A stretch of 64,000 nucleotides of DNA from Neisseria sp. Its GTDB lineage: Bacteria > Pseudomonadota > Gammaproteobacteria > Burkholderiales > Neisseriaceae. The position numbers and the translations under genes were made by a program. Positions 47,152 to 54,114 of this stretch are shown here, in pieces; positions within the stretch are counted from its first letter, which is position 1, and every line of letters starts with the position of its first letter. The notes beneath the pieces were generated by a model. It did not search any database. It saw only the letters and a program-made list of their open reading frames with translations, and was not told where the DNA came from. Location of the stretch: positions 1-64,000 of the forward strand of contig NZ_JAUMZU010000016.1 in assembly GCF_030527965.1 (NCBI RefSeq), read 5' to 3'.

Positions 47152-47334
47152 TCATTGCCATTGGACGGCCTGCACCAAATAGCCGCCGTTTTCAGCTTGT
47201 ACGATATTGACGCATGCCGTCGGGTCATGATTCAGCATAAACAGGTCTACCTGTTTCGATGCTGCCGCCAAAGTCTCGAATACACCGATAACCGATACCG
47301 GCATAGGCTTGCGTGTTAATAAAATATTGAACAT
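47152..47334 (-). CDS. Very small hypothetical protein
   Basis: The 60-residue protein is not recognised (FNILLTRKPMPVSVIGVFETLAAASKQVDLFMLNHDP...). AAGGAGA lies before two tandem ATGs; the second, at 47334, has better spacing. It lies between two hairpins in the leftward operon. Confidence 0.5.
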   Translation of the reverse strand: MFNILLTRKPMPVSVIGVFETLAAASKQVDLFMLNHDPTACVNIVQAENGGYLVQAVQWQ

Positions 47335-47368
47335 CATGTTCTCCTTTCCGTTTTACAGAAATAAAAAT

Positions 47369-47385
47369 AGACCGTTAAACGGTCT
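47369..47385 (-). terminator. Hairpin after the lipoprotein gene
   Basis: AGACCGTTAAACGGTCT is a nearly perfect short palindrome. On the minus strand ATTTTTAT follows. It is one of three hairpins in the left operon. Confidence 0.55.
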
Positions 47386-47417
47386 GTTGAAAAAGTAGAT
47401 TTATCTTTCAATGGGAG

Positions 47418-47744
47418 CTATTCCCGTGTTTTAATCCAGATAATTAGCCGAACAAGGATGATTGAGACAACAAGATACATGAACGCTAAAATAGGATTCA
47501 GTATTTTGTCTCGTTCGACTTTTTCCTTATCAGCCCGTTGTTTTTCTTCCTCTGCCTGAATCTGTTCCCGCACCAGTTTTGCCTGTTGTTGGATATAAGG
47601 ATCAGTAGAATTTTTGGCCTGTTCTAAAATGGTAATACGTTCGCGGGCGATTTGTTGCCGTGCAAGTTGTTTCTCTTCCTCATTAGAGCAGGCGCAAACC
47701 GTGCCGGCCAGCGAAATAATCAGGATAAGATGGGAGACTTTCAT
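47418..47744 (-). CDS. Small lipoprotein, entry-exclusion-like
   Basis: The 108-residue protein has a lipobox-like VCAC (Cys at 19 lipidated), a charged coiled-coil (NEEEKQLARQQIARERITILEQAKN ... EEEKQRADKEKVERDKIL) and a C-terminal membrane segment (FMYLVVSIILVRLIIWI). Size and layout recall TrbK/EexN entry-exclusion lipoproteins of conjugative elements, although the extra C-terminal segment is unusual. It has a strong AAGGAGG site and is the first gene of the leftward operon. Confidence 0.55.
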   Translation of the reverse strand: MKVSHLILIISLAGTVCACSNEEEKQLARQQIARERITILEQAKNSTDPYIQQQAKLVREQIQAEEEKQRADKEKVERDKILNPILAFMYLVVSIILVRLIIWIKTRE

Positions 47745-48264
47745 CCTATATCCTCCTTTTTAATAAACAAAGTTACTTTTACAAATAGATAAGCTATAAT
47801 TAACACCTGCACAGAAGCCCGCTTCTTTCTAAAGCGGGCTTGAATTCAGATGCAACTAAAGACAGCGTGCGAGGCTGTCTGAAAATGTGTATTGATGACA
47901 CATATTGGGTTTAAATACCCTTATCTGCCCGTATAAGGCAGTCTCAAAAAAAATCAAACTGTATTTGGAGCGTGATCCGTAGATGATTGCTCCACATCAG
48001 GGATACGCCCTGATTGAAAGATACGTTCAACTGCCGCCTGTTACCGGACGCCACTGCGCTACCCGGATGCGCGGCATTTTCTTTAGGCAGATTGAATGCT
48101 GCCTGCAACCGTTTTCCGACTTACCTGAAGAATTAAGGCTTTCTACTTTAAAAAGGATTAATTCTTTTCGTACTTGTTGCCTATCTGAAAAAACTATAAA
48201 CCAACACTAAAGGCCGGTTGCTGCGTGTCTGATTGTTAAAGAACTCTGAAATCTCGTATTTGTT
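47745..48264 (-). other. Long leader of the leftward operon
   Basis: About 520 bases between the leftward promoter and its first gene. It holds a boxA-like site (48234-48244), an AAGCCCGCTT / AAGCGGGCTT hairpin (47815-47841) without a T run, and a short GGAGC / GCTCC stem near 47965-47995. A plus-strand 75-codon open frame at 47983 has no ribosome site and opposes the transcript. No supported gene. Confidence 0.5.
48234..48244 (-). promoter_or_regulatory. rrn-like boxA antitermination site
   Basis: On the minus strand the sequence reads GTTCTTTAACA followed by ATCAGACACG, close to the rRNA-leader boxA (TGCTCTTTAACA) and its downstream bases. It lies about 20 bases after the predicted leftward start site. 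NusB/NusE binding would let polymerase pass the hairpins in the operon. A matching boxB is not evident. Confidence 0.55.
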
Positions 48265-48316
48265 ATTTTAAGATAACTTAAATTTTAAGGCAAGATATTT
48301 TTTAAGAATTCTTAAA
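48265..48316 (-). promoter_or_regulatory. Leftward promoter with two repressor operators (OL-like)
   Basis: The minus-strand -35 is TTGCCT (48288-48293), spacer 17, -10 TAAAAT (48265-48270). Operator 1, TTTAAG-ATAA-CTTAAA (48267-48282), covers the -10 and spacer. Operator 2, the perfect palindrome TTTAAGAATTCTTAAA (48301-48316), lies just upstream of the -35. The half sites are those found between the repressor and cro genes. Confidence 0.75.
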
Positions 48317-48380
48317 TTTTTAGGTTGAGGCTATAAAAAACCACCATGATTTAAATGGTGGTTCAAAGACTTCAGAGAAC

Positions 48381-49028
48381 TTATCGTTTTCGTCGAAATA
48401 TTCGATGCTCAATCATTGTTCCAATAATTTCTACATTGTGTGATTGAGATGAGATACTTGCGTAATTTTCATTTAAAGGTAAGAGAGAAAAATTTTCAAT
48501 ACCTTCTTCTTTAAAATTTTCCTTGTATTTTCTAAAGAATACTTCATCAGAGTTTTTAGCTAGTACAAATTCTCCAGGGGAAGGTTTCAAAGTAGGATCG
48601 ATAACGATAATATCGCCTTCTATGAAATTTGGTTCCATAGAATCTCCTATCACCTTAAAAGCAAATGTATTACGGGAAATATTAGTATTTGTCATGATAT
48701 ATTCAACCTCTTTTTCTATAGATATTTTAAAGGGTTGCTTACCATTCCATTTTTTCAACTGTTCGTAGTCGATAATGGGTATCCTAGCATTATCAATCTC
48801 TACGACATCTACATTTGTCCCTTCTCCTTTTAATAACCAAGAGAAATCACAACCAAATAAAACAGATAATTCATATAAATTTTCTGCATTCGGTTTGGTT
48901 GTATTTGATTCCCATTGAGAAACCGCCACGTGGGAAACATCTTTTAATTTCCGAGCTAAATCTTTTTGAGTTAATTTAAGGGCTCTTCGCTTTTGGCGAA
49001 TCCTCTGACCTATTGTAGTTTGTTCCAT
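48381..49028 (-). CDS. CI-like repressor, XRE HTH plus S24 peptidase
   Basis: The 215-residue phage-type repressor has an N-terminal XRE HTH (QTTIGQRIRQKRRALKLTQKDLARKLKDVSHVAVSQWES) and a C-terminal S24/LexA autopeptidase domain with the catalytic Ser in VIGDSMEPNF and Lys in FFRKYKE. It would dimerise on the TTTAAG-N4-CTTAAA sites and be cleaved on SOS. No Ala-Gly or Cys-Gly cleavage pair is obvious in the linker. The ATG at 49028 is preferred over a TTG 5 codons upstream. AAGAGAGAT precedes it. Confidence 0.88.
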   Translation of the reverse strand: MEQTTIGQRIRQKRRALKLTQKDLARKLKDVSHVAVSQWESNTTKPNAENLYELSVLFGCDFSWLLKGEGTNVDVVEIDNARIPIIDYEQLKKWNGKQPFKISIEKEVEYIMTNTNISRNTFAFKVIGDSMEPNFIEGDIIVIDPTLKPSPGEFVLAKNSDEVFFRKYKENFKEEGIENFSLLPLNENYASISSQSHNVEIIGTMIEHRIFRRKR

Positions 49029-49041
49029 ATCTCTCTTGTCC

Positions 49042-49114
49042 AATATAAATTTAAGTTATCTTAACTGAACTTGATTTAAGTTTTCTTTATACTTATAATT
49101 TAAGAATTCTTAAT
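49042..49114. promoter_or_regulatory. Divergent promoters with three operators (OR-like)
   Basis: Three copies of TTTAAG-N4-CTTAAA-type sites: 49050-49065 (CTTAAC half), 49075-49090 (CTTTAT half) and 49099-49114 (CTTAAT half), spaced 25 and 24 bases centre to centre. The rightward promoter is TTGATT (49071-49076), spacer 17, TATAAT (49094-49099), with the second operator in the spacer and the third on the start. The leftward repressor promoter candidate is TTCAGT / TATATT with -10 at 49042-49047. Confidence 0.8.
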
Positions 49115-49127
49115 ATTGGTGAGAAAA

Positions 49128-49322
49128 ATGCGTAAAGTAGACGTTTTAAAATATTACGGTACGAGAACAGCTATTGCCAAAGCCTTACGGATTAGCCCTT
49201 CTGCAATTACACAATGGCCAGATATTATTCCTGAGAAACAAGCATATAAATTAGAAAGAATTACCAAAGGAGGGTTAACTGTAGATATAAACCTCTATAA
49301 AAAACAAGGTAAACAAAAATAA
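49128..49322 (+). CDS. Cro-like DNA-binding protein
   Basis: The 64-residue HTH protein (KVDVLKYYGTRTAIAKALRISPSAITQWPDIIPEKQAYKLERIT) has the Cro layout: short HTH where SPSAITQW is the recognition region, then a C-terminal beta strand LTVDINLYK. It starts at the ATG 49128 with GGTGAG before; a TTG upstream is not needed. It is transcribed from the rightward promoter, opposite the CI-like gene, and its stop overlaps nothing but abuts the next ATG. Confidence 0.85.
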   Translation: MRKVDVLKYYGTRTAIAKALRISPSAITQWPDIIPEKQAYKLERITKGGLTVDINLYKKQGKQK

Positions 49323-50093
49323 ATGCTCATCGCAGACATCCGCCACCACCTTGATAACCAATTCTTCCAAATCCATTGGGAGTTTTTGGCGTTGTGTGGA
49401 TCCAATTTACAGGCAGCGGGATTGTTGGGCGATCTATTCTGGTGGTCTCAGGTAGCCGACAAAGAACCCGAACGTCAAGGATGGCTGTATAAATCGGCAG
49501 TAGACCTGAACAATGAATTAAACCTAACACGCCGCGGCTATGAAAAAGCCCGCAAGTGCCTGTTAGAGCTCGGCGTCATTGAATATCGCCGCGCAGGTGC
49601 GCACGGCAAGATGCACTGGCGCCTCAACCGTAAGGTACTACTGCAAAAAATCTGTGACTTAAAGAATATAGCTTTCCCTTCAGAAATCCGTCATCAAATA
49701 GATGCAGACGGCTTTCATTTGGATAGCTGGGTGCCGCCAGACTTATGGAATGCCTATCTGAAAATGCGGCAGGAAAAAGACGGGAAACTGCTCGGCCCAG
49801 CTCAAAAGAAAAGACTACTCAAAAAACTCAAAGAACTACATCACCAGAAGCGGGATTTACGCCCGATTATGGAACGTGCCATTATCAGCGGCTGGAACAG
49901 TTTTTTCCCACTTGAAAATCATCCTCCTCAAACAGCTAATTTAATATCCGCAAAGGTGGAAGCAGAAGCCATGACGGCCCAGCTCAAACAGCAAATGGCC
50001 GACAGGGAAGAAAAACCGCCGGACAAAGACAGAAATCCTGATAATCCGGGCAGAAAGGCCATTTTAGATAAAGTCAAACACAAAAAACAGTAA
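49323..50093 (+). CDS. Replication-organiser-like protein (winged helix)
   Basis: The 256-residue protein begins directly after the cro stop (TAAATG), so it is translationally coupled. The N-terminus (FQIHWEFLALCGSNLQAAGLLGDLFWWSQ) and a winged-helix-like stretch (LTRRGYEKARKCLLELGVIEYRRAGAHGKMHWRLN) resemble phage/plasmid replication initiation helpers (phage O, DnaD/DnaT-like). The middle (AQKKRLLKKLKELHHQ) and C-terminus are helical and charged. The position after cro, as for phage replication genes, supports this. Function not proven. Confidence 0.55.
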   Translation: MLIADIRHHLDNQFFQIHWEFLALCGSNLQAAGLLGDLFWWSQVADKEPERQGWLYKSAVDLNNELNLTRRGYEKARKCLLELGVIEYRRAGAHGKMHWRLNRKVLLQKICDLKNIAFPSEIRHQIDADGFHLDSWVPPDLWNAYLKMRQEKDGKLLGPAQKKRLLKKLKELHHQKRDLRPIMERAIISGWNSFFPLENHPPQTANLISAKVEAEAMTAQLKQQMADREEKPPDKDRNPDNPGRKAILDKVKHKKQ

Positions 50094-50302
50094 ACAGCAG
50101 GCTGTTGGGGCAAGTGTATTCAAAATCCGCCCTAACAGCCTTTTTTGCGTCTTATTCCGCCTTTCAGGCGCCCCAAACGCATGGGAAAGGCGTTTTTTTC
50201 TATCAATGGCAACCAAAGCCTGTCTGAAAACCAGCCAACCTCACTTTTTCCACTAAAAAAAGCCCTTTTTTTGCTTTAAAAATAGCCTTTTAAAATCATA
50301 TC

Positions 50303-50534
50303 TTTGTACATTTAAGACAAAGTACAATGTCCGTTAAAGACAAAGCTCTTAGTACAAGCCGTACAACCTATATACAGAGAAAACAACAGAGACCACGTCA
50401 TAAAATATAACGGCCGACGGCCGTTGTGTGTTTTGATGATTTTTTAATCAAGATAGCGTTATGCTTAGGAAACCGACGTTTAGCGGATATTTAAAAGACT
50501 TATGCAGAGGGATATAGACAGGTTTTGTGGATAA
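50303..50534. promoter_or_regulatory. Candidate replication origin region with DnaA box and short repeats
   Basis: GTACAA occurs at 50322, 50352 and 50361 and its inverse TTGTAC at 50304. TTAAGACAAAG and TTAAAGACAAAG are nearby direct repeats. A perfect palindrome (AACGGCCG-A-CGGCCGTT, 50409-50425) follows. A perfect DnaA box on the minus strand (TTATCCACA) lies at 50526-50534. All are in the 477-base gap behind the replication-like gene. No open frame is supported in this gap. Confidence 0.4.
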
Positions 50535-50570
50535 ATGCGTTTGCATCGAAATAAATTAGACCCACATAGG

Positions 50571-50909
50571 TTATTTGGCGCCAGCTGAAAAAATTTCTTC
50601 ATCTGAAACCGTTTTCTGCCAGTTGAATTTACCCTTCTGCCTACCCGACGCGTTAACATTTTCCCCGGCTGGTTGATGTCCCTTATTTAAATCATGGTTT
50701 ATATGATTAGTATTCAGATATTGTTGAACAAACCGGTTTAAAGTTGGGCGGCTTACGGATAATCCTTTTTTCTCTTTCAGGTAGACAATAATCTGCTTCT
50801 CTGAATAGCCGTTATCTTTAAGAGTACGGATATCGGTTAAATATCTATCCAATTTTGAGCTTTTCCCCGCGGGTTTATTGGCTGCCATAAATTCTTCGAG
50901 ATCGTTCAT
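50571..50909 (-). CDS. Small helical DNA-binding protein, TraK-like
   Basis: The 112-residue basic protein has a compact HTH-like part: DRYLTDIRTLKDNGYSEKQIIVYLKEKKGLSVSRPTLNRFVQQYL (about 21-65), followed by a polar tail. The position beside the nic-like site, transcribed away from it, is that of IncP traK, whose product wraps oriT; the HTH is also compatible. Direct similarity to TraK is weak by eye. Alternative: another plasmid regulator. Confidence 0.5.
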   Translation of the reverse strand: MNDLEEFMAANKPAGKSSKLDRYLTDIRTLKDNGYSEKQIIVYLKEKKGLSVSRPTLNRFVQQYLNTNHINHDLNKGHQPAGENVNASGRQKGKFNWQKTVSDEEIFSAGAK

Positions 50910-51358
50910 TTCATCTATCTTTTAAATCATATTGAATCTTATTGTATCATATAATTTAAAAAATATAATCAAAATAAAATAGCATATGGAAGAATTTAAG
51001 TAATAAAAAATAAAATAAAAAATCATATTGATTCAACATTGAAAAATTATTTTCAATAAGTAATTAAAAGTAAAAAAATAGATATATAAAGAATCATTTT
51101 TTTGATGCAAAAAACATCATTTAGTGTTTCATTTTTACAAGAAAACGGTTTTTTCCTCGTTCGCGCGTACATCTCCCTCTGCTTATCACGAAAAATCTCC
51201 CATTTAACACCCAAATTAAACTAAACGCAGGATAGGCAACAGGTGCCAAAAACACCGCTAACGGTGTTATTCCGCTCAAAGCGGAAACGCCGCGAAGCGA
51301 CTGCCCCCTAGGGTTGTAAATAGTTTCTTAGTTAATTATCTAGCAGAAAGGAATCCTC
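50910..51358. other. AT-rich gap leading into the transfer origin
   Basis: Bases 50930-51130 are strongly AT-rich with A/T runs, as next to origins. The transfer-origin features lie at 51227-51286. No coding frame is supported. Confidence 0.5.
51227..51286. promoter_or_regulatory. IncP-type oriT candidate: nic core and two hairpins
   Basis: On the minus strand 51236-51227 reads CCTATCCTGC, the core of the RP4-family nic site (ACCTATCCTG/C), placing the nick between 51228 and 51227. To the right lie two perfect or near-perfect inverted repeats: AACACCG-CTAA-CGGTGTT (51251-51268) and TTCCGC-TCAAA-GCGGAA (51270-51286). The TraK-like gene lies 318 bases to the left. Confidence 0.65.
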
Positions 51359-51760
51359 ATGGGACTGGATATGTACGGCTATACCATGCGCGCCGAATTT
51401 GTCGGTGATAGACAAGTTGACGTTAAGCCTCGAACAGACAAAGAACGGGAACAGGCACAAATGGAAGTAATCGCCTATTGGTGGAAGTTCAACCATTTAC
51501 ACGGCTGGATGGAGAAGCTGTATCGGGAGAAAGGAGGAACGGCAGAGCATTTCAATTTATGCACGGTCAGGCTGGATATGGACGATTTAGCACGACTGGA
51601 GCAGGCATTGAATAACGACGAACTCGAATATACCGAAGGTTTCTTTTTTGGCGGAAAGGAAATCTATCCTGAAAACATTGAGGATACGCGGCAATTTATC
51701 GCCAATGCCCGAGATGCTATCGGTAAAGGGTTGACCGTTTTCTACAATTCTTGGTGGTAA
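51359..51760 (+). CDS. Conserved mobile-element protein, unknown function
   Basis: The 133-residue acidic soluble protein begins MGLDMYGYTMRAEF, a start seen in many phage and plasmid proteins of unknown function. Trp-rich (YWWKFNHLHGWMEKLY, YNSWW end). AAAGGAATCCTC precedes the ATG. It is the first gene right of oriT, thus in the leading or trailing region during transfer. Confidence 0.65.
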   Translation: MGLDMYGYTMRAEFVGDRQVDVKPRTDKEREQAQMEVIAYWWKFNHLHGWMEKLYREKGGTAEHFNLCTVRLDMDDLARLEQALNNDELEYTEGFFFGGKEIYPENIEDTRQFIANARDAIGKGLTVFYNSWW

Positions 51761-51814
51761 CCGTTACGGCCATGCGGTTTGCTTGGCCGCATGGCCGATT
51801 AAGGAGAAACAGAG

Positions 51815-52564
51815 ATGAGAGACGTCAATCAGAGAATGATTAAGCTGTTTGAGGCGTTAGATTCGGCTTTTCCTGTCGCGGAGGTATTCAGGGATTTTGT
51901 AGAGGTAAGCGCTATTGTGTTGATTAATCAATACGCTTTTGATGCTGAATGGGAGCAACGCGAGCAGCGTTATCATGAAATCCAACAGAAGTATGAAGAG
52001 GCCGATTTTTCCCGCCTGTCTGAATTGCTGAGCATATTGATGCTGGCTATCTATGAAGCGAAAGAAAGCGGCCTTTTTGTCGATATTTTAGGCAGCCTTT
52101 ATATGGGTTTAGGTTTGGGTAAATCCGCTAGCGGCCAGTTTTTTACCCCTTATGAAATAAGCAAACTGATGACCGCGCTGGTTGCGCCATATTTAGAGGA
52201 GGAACTAGCGAAAAAACCGTTTATCAGCGTCATGGAACCGTCCTGCGGCAGCGGTACAAATTTCATTGCTTTTGCCGAACGGGTCGCCGGGCACGGTTAC
52301 AGCCCGACCCGCAACATGGCAGCGGTCGGGGTGGATTTGGATATTTTGTGCGTTTGGATGTGTTTTATCCAATGTCAGCTTTACCGCATACCGGCCAAAA
52401 TCGTACACGGAAATAGCTTAACGCATGAATGCTGGTCGGCTTGGTGTACTTTGGATTGGTTCGCCGGTGGTTTTGGCGAAGCGATGAAACAGCGTTGCCA
52501 GCCAACCGAACAGGAGGATGGGAAAACAGCGCTCACTTTGGAAGAGCAATTGGTTTTATTTTGA
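51815..52564 (+). CDS. N6-adenine methylase-like protein lacking motif IV
   Basis: The 249-residue protein has an HsdM-type start: SASGQFFTPYEISKLMTALVAPYL (about 103-126) and the SAM motif I EPSCGSGTNFIAFAERV (about 143-159), then VGVDLDILCVWMCFIQCQLYRI. The catalytic NPPF/DPPY motif IV that should follow IVHGNSLT is replaced by HECWSAWCTLDWFAGGF. Plasmid proteins of this type are annotated as N-6 DNA methylases. It may bind SAM or DNA without methylating. AAGGAGA precedes the ATG. Confidence 0.7.
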   Translation: MRDVNQRMIKLFEALDSAFPVAEVFRDFVEVSAIVLINQYAFDAEWEQREQRYHEIQQKYEEADFSRLSELLSILMLAIYEAKESGLFVDILGSLYMGLGLGKSASGQFFTPYEISKLMTALVAPYLEEELAKKPFISVMEPSCGSGTNFIAFAERVAGHGYSPTRNMAAVGVDLDILCVWMCFIQCQLYRIPAKIVHGNSLTHECWSAWCTLDWFAGGFGEAMKQRCQPTEQEDGKTALTLEEQLVLF

Positions 52565-52604
52565 AGTTTTACAGATGCTTGAATATTTAACGAAGGAGAA
52601 GGAA

Positions 52605-52988
52605 ATGACGAAGAAAAGCCCTATTAAAGAAAACAGAAACGATGCCGTAAACCAGAATCAGACAGTTAGACGGCAAATGGTAGAGGATTCAGGATTAGTC
52701 TTTAACGAGCTGAATGAAATCATAACGGCCGCTTTAAAGGGAGATGTTCAGCCTTTAACAGTATTGAATACCGAAGCGCTTACCAATCTGCTGGGGATGG
52801 AAAACGTGTCTAATGTTGAGGTCAGCATCAGAAATGGTTGCGTAAGAGCAACACATTTTATGGGTTCGGACGGGCAGTTTATTTATGATATAGGGATAGA
52901 TAATGAAGAAATCCAATGGGAAATAGATGAGTTCAGAGCGGTTTATCCGACGACGTGGTGGACGATAGAACAAGTTGTTTTTAACTGA
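52605..52988 (+). CDS. Hypothetical protein downstream of the methylase-like gene
   Basis: The 127-residue acidic protein (MTKKSPIKENRNDAVNQNQTV...) has a helical N-half and a beta-rich C-half (SNVEVSIRNGCVRATHFMGSDGQFIYDIGI). Not recognised. GGAGAAGG precedes the ATG at 52605; longer in-frame starts overlap the upstream gene. Probably co-transcribed with it. Confidence 0.65.
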   Translation: MTKKSPIKENRNDAVNQNQTVRRQMVEDSGLVFNELNEIITAALKGDVQPLTVLNTEALTNLLGMENVSNVEVSIRNGCVRATHFMGSDGQFIYDIGIDNEEIQWEIDEFRAVYPTTWWTIEQVVFN

Positions 52989-53036
52989 TAGGCAAGGCTG
53001 CCTGTAAAGGCAATATGGGCAGCCTGCTAAAACAAA

Positions 53037-53252
53037 GTGCCATTGGCAGAGAGAAAATTCGATGTTACAGCCCCCGCAGCAGCCCCGTTTCCCCTATCGG
53101 AAAAACGCCCCACGCCCCCAAGGCCGAACTTGACCATGTCGCCCGTTCCAGCACCTGCGGCAGCTTACACAGGCGCCAAGCCCAAGCTCGACTTGCCCCC
53201 TCCTGCGGGAATTATTATTCATTGTTATCTCGGATTGATACTTGCACAGTAG
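53037..53252 (+). CDS. Possible proline-rich small protein
   Basis: A GTG-started frame of 71 codons with strong Pro/Ala bias (VTAPAAAPFPLSEKRPTPPRP, PKLDLPPPAGIIIHC) and higher GC than its surroundings. It lacks a ribosome site. Composition favours a real product, possibly one shared with plasmids. A GGCTGCC / GGGCAGCC hairpin lies just upstream (about 52997-53024). Confidence 0.35.
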   Translation: MPLAERKFDVTAPAAAPFPLSEKRPTPPRPNLTMSPVPAPAAAYTGAKPKLDLPPPAGIIIHCYLGLILAQ

Positions 53253-53557
53253 CACTACCACTCAAAATCAGTCACTTCCGGCACATTAAATAAATCGGCA
53301 GGTAAAGATTCGGCAAAGAAGGGAATGAGAGATTGCATCACTAATATGTAGGAAATCGGAGCGTTGTTTACACTTTTTTGAGTCTGTTGCTTTTCTTTTT
53401 GCTGAAAATGATTCTTTAGGCATTTTCAGCCATTATCAAGAACCATGCGGCTTTGCCGTGCCTACCGGCATTCTTGACAAGGACTGAAAACCCCTAAAAC
53501 TGGTCTTCATGCAAAAGCGAAAAGTGTAAACAACGCGGTAATTTCTAACACTAGAAT
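53253..53557. other. Gap before the HTH gene, mostly a structured repeat element
   Basis: Between the proline-rich frame and the HTH gene. Bases 53361-53536 are a nested inverted-repeat element (see separate entry). Nothing else is recognised. Confidence 0.5.
53361..53536. repeat. 176-bp inverted-repeat element with internal hairpins
   Basis: Outer arms GCGTTGTTTACACTTTT (53361-53377) and its reverse complement (53520-53536) match over 17 bases, with weaker similarity outward (GAAAT). Inside lies a perfect hairpin GCTGAAAATG (53401-53410) / CATTTTCAGC (53421-53430) and TCAAGAA (53436-53442) / TTCTTGA (53471-53477). The outer arms could be terminal repeats of a miniature element, or the whole could fold as one DNA/RNA structure. 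No coding frame inside. Confidence 0.65.
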
Positions 53558-53869
53558 ATGACCATTACAGAGTTTTCTAGCGTAACAGGAATCTCATATC
53601 GTTCGGCGATGAATTACTTAAATGAGAGGCGTGATCCAAATGTAGATGCCTTAGTGAAAATTCATAACGGGCTTGAAATCAGCATAACTTGGTTGCTTAC
53701 TGAAAATGGAACAATGTTTCAAGCAGCAATACAGGAAAGTAAAATTTCAGCACAAGAAGAAAAATTGATTGCGGACTATCGTGCGATGTCTGAAAACTTA
53801 AAAGATGCTTTTTCGATTAAAAACCAGTTGCTTTCTGATATGGAAAGAGTTAAAATAACAAAACATTGA
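53558..53869 (+). CDS. XRE-type HTH protein, probably N-terminally truncated
   Basis: The 103-residue protein begins in the middle of an HTH: MTITEFSSVTGISYRSAMNYLNERRDPNVDALVKIHNGLEISITWLLTENG. The usual first helix (about 12-15 residues) is missing and a TAG stop lies one codon upstream in frame. The inverted-repeat element ends 20 bases before. It either starts late or was cut by that element. The C-terminus is helical. Confidence 0.6.
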   Translation: MTITEFSSVTGISYRSAMNYLNERRDPNVDALVKIHNGLEISITWLLTENGTMFQAAIQESKISAQEEKLIADYRAMSENLKDAFSIKNQLLSDMERVKITKH

Positions 53870-54021
53870 GACGGTTGCAGGTCATTATCTGCAAATAAAC
53901 ATATAATATTTCATATTGAGGTGTCATAACCAGTTATGATTAGTAAAAAAATAGTGGATAGCTAACAATTAGGTACCATATAAACCTATTATATGATAAT
54001 ATATATTTTTATAGTGAAGCG

Positions 54022-54044
54022 ATGCAAGCTTGTTGCATTTTTTT
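54022..54044 (+). terminator. First hairpin-T-run before the DUF3825 gene
   Basis: ATGCAA (54022-54027), a 5-base loop and TTGCAT (54033-54038) followed by TTTTTT. A short intrinsic terminator. Confidence 0.65.
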
Positions 54045-54071
54045 AACAAAAATTGATTCAGCATATCCACG

Positions 54072-54103
54072 AAGCCATCTATCTAAAAATAGATGGCTTT
54101 TTT
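54072..54103 (+). terminator. Second terminator, 11 bases before the DUF3825 start
   Basis: AAGCCATCTAT (54072-54082) and ATAGATGGCTT (54089-54099) form a perfect 11-bp stem with T run. Its T run ends 11 bases before the DUF3825 ATG, and the ribosome site GGAG follows directly. It can stop read-through or act as an attenuator. Confidence 0.8.
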
Positions 54104-54114
54104 ATGGAGTTCAT

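Noticed and set aside
47870-47882. Uptake sequence at the left-operon leader
   Set aside because: GGCTGTCTGAA has two mismatches to the TG-type 12-mer and no inverted partner.
47983-48210. 75-codon plus-strand frame in the left-operon leader
   Set aside because: No ribosome site, opposes the predicted transcript and overlaps leader structures.
53361-53536. Correia repeat (CREE)
   Set aside because: The arm sequence GCGTTGTTTACACTTTT does not match the Correia end TATAGTGGATTAAATT.
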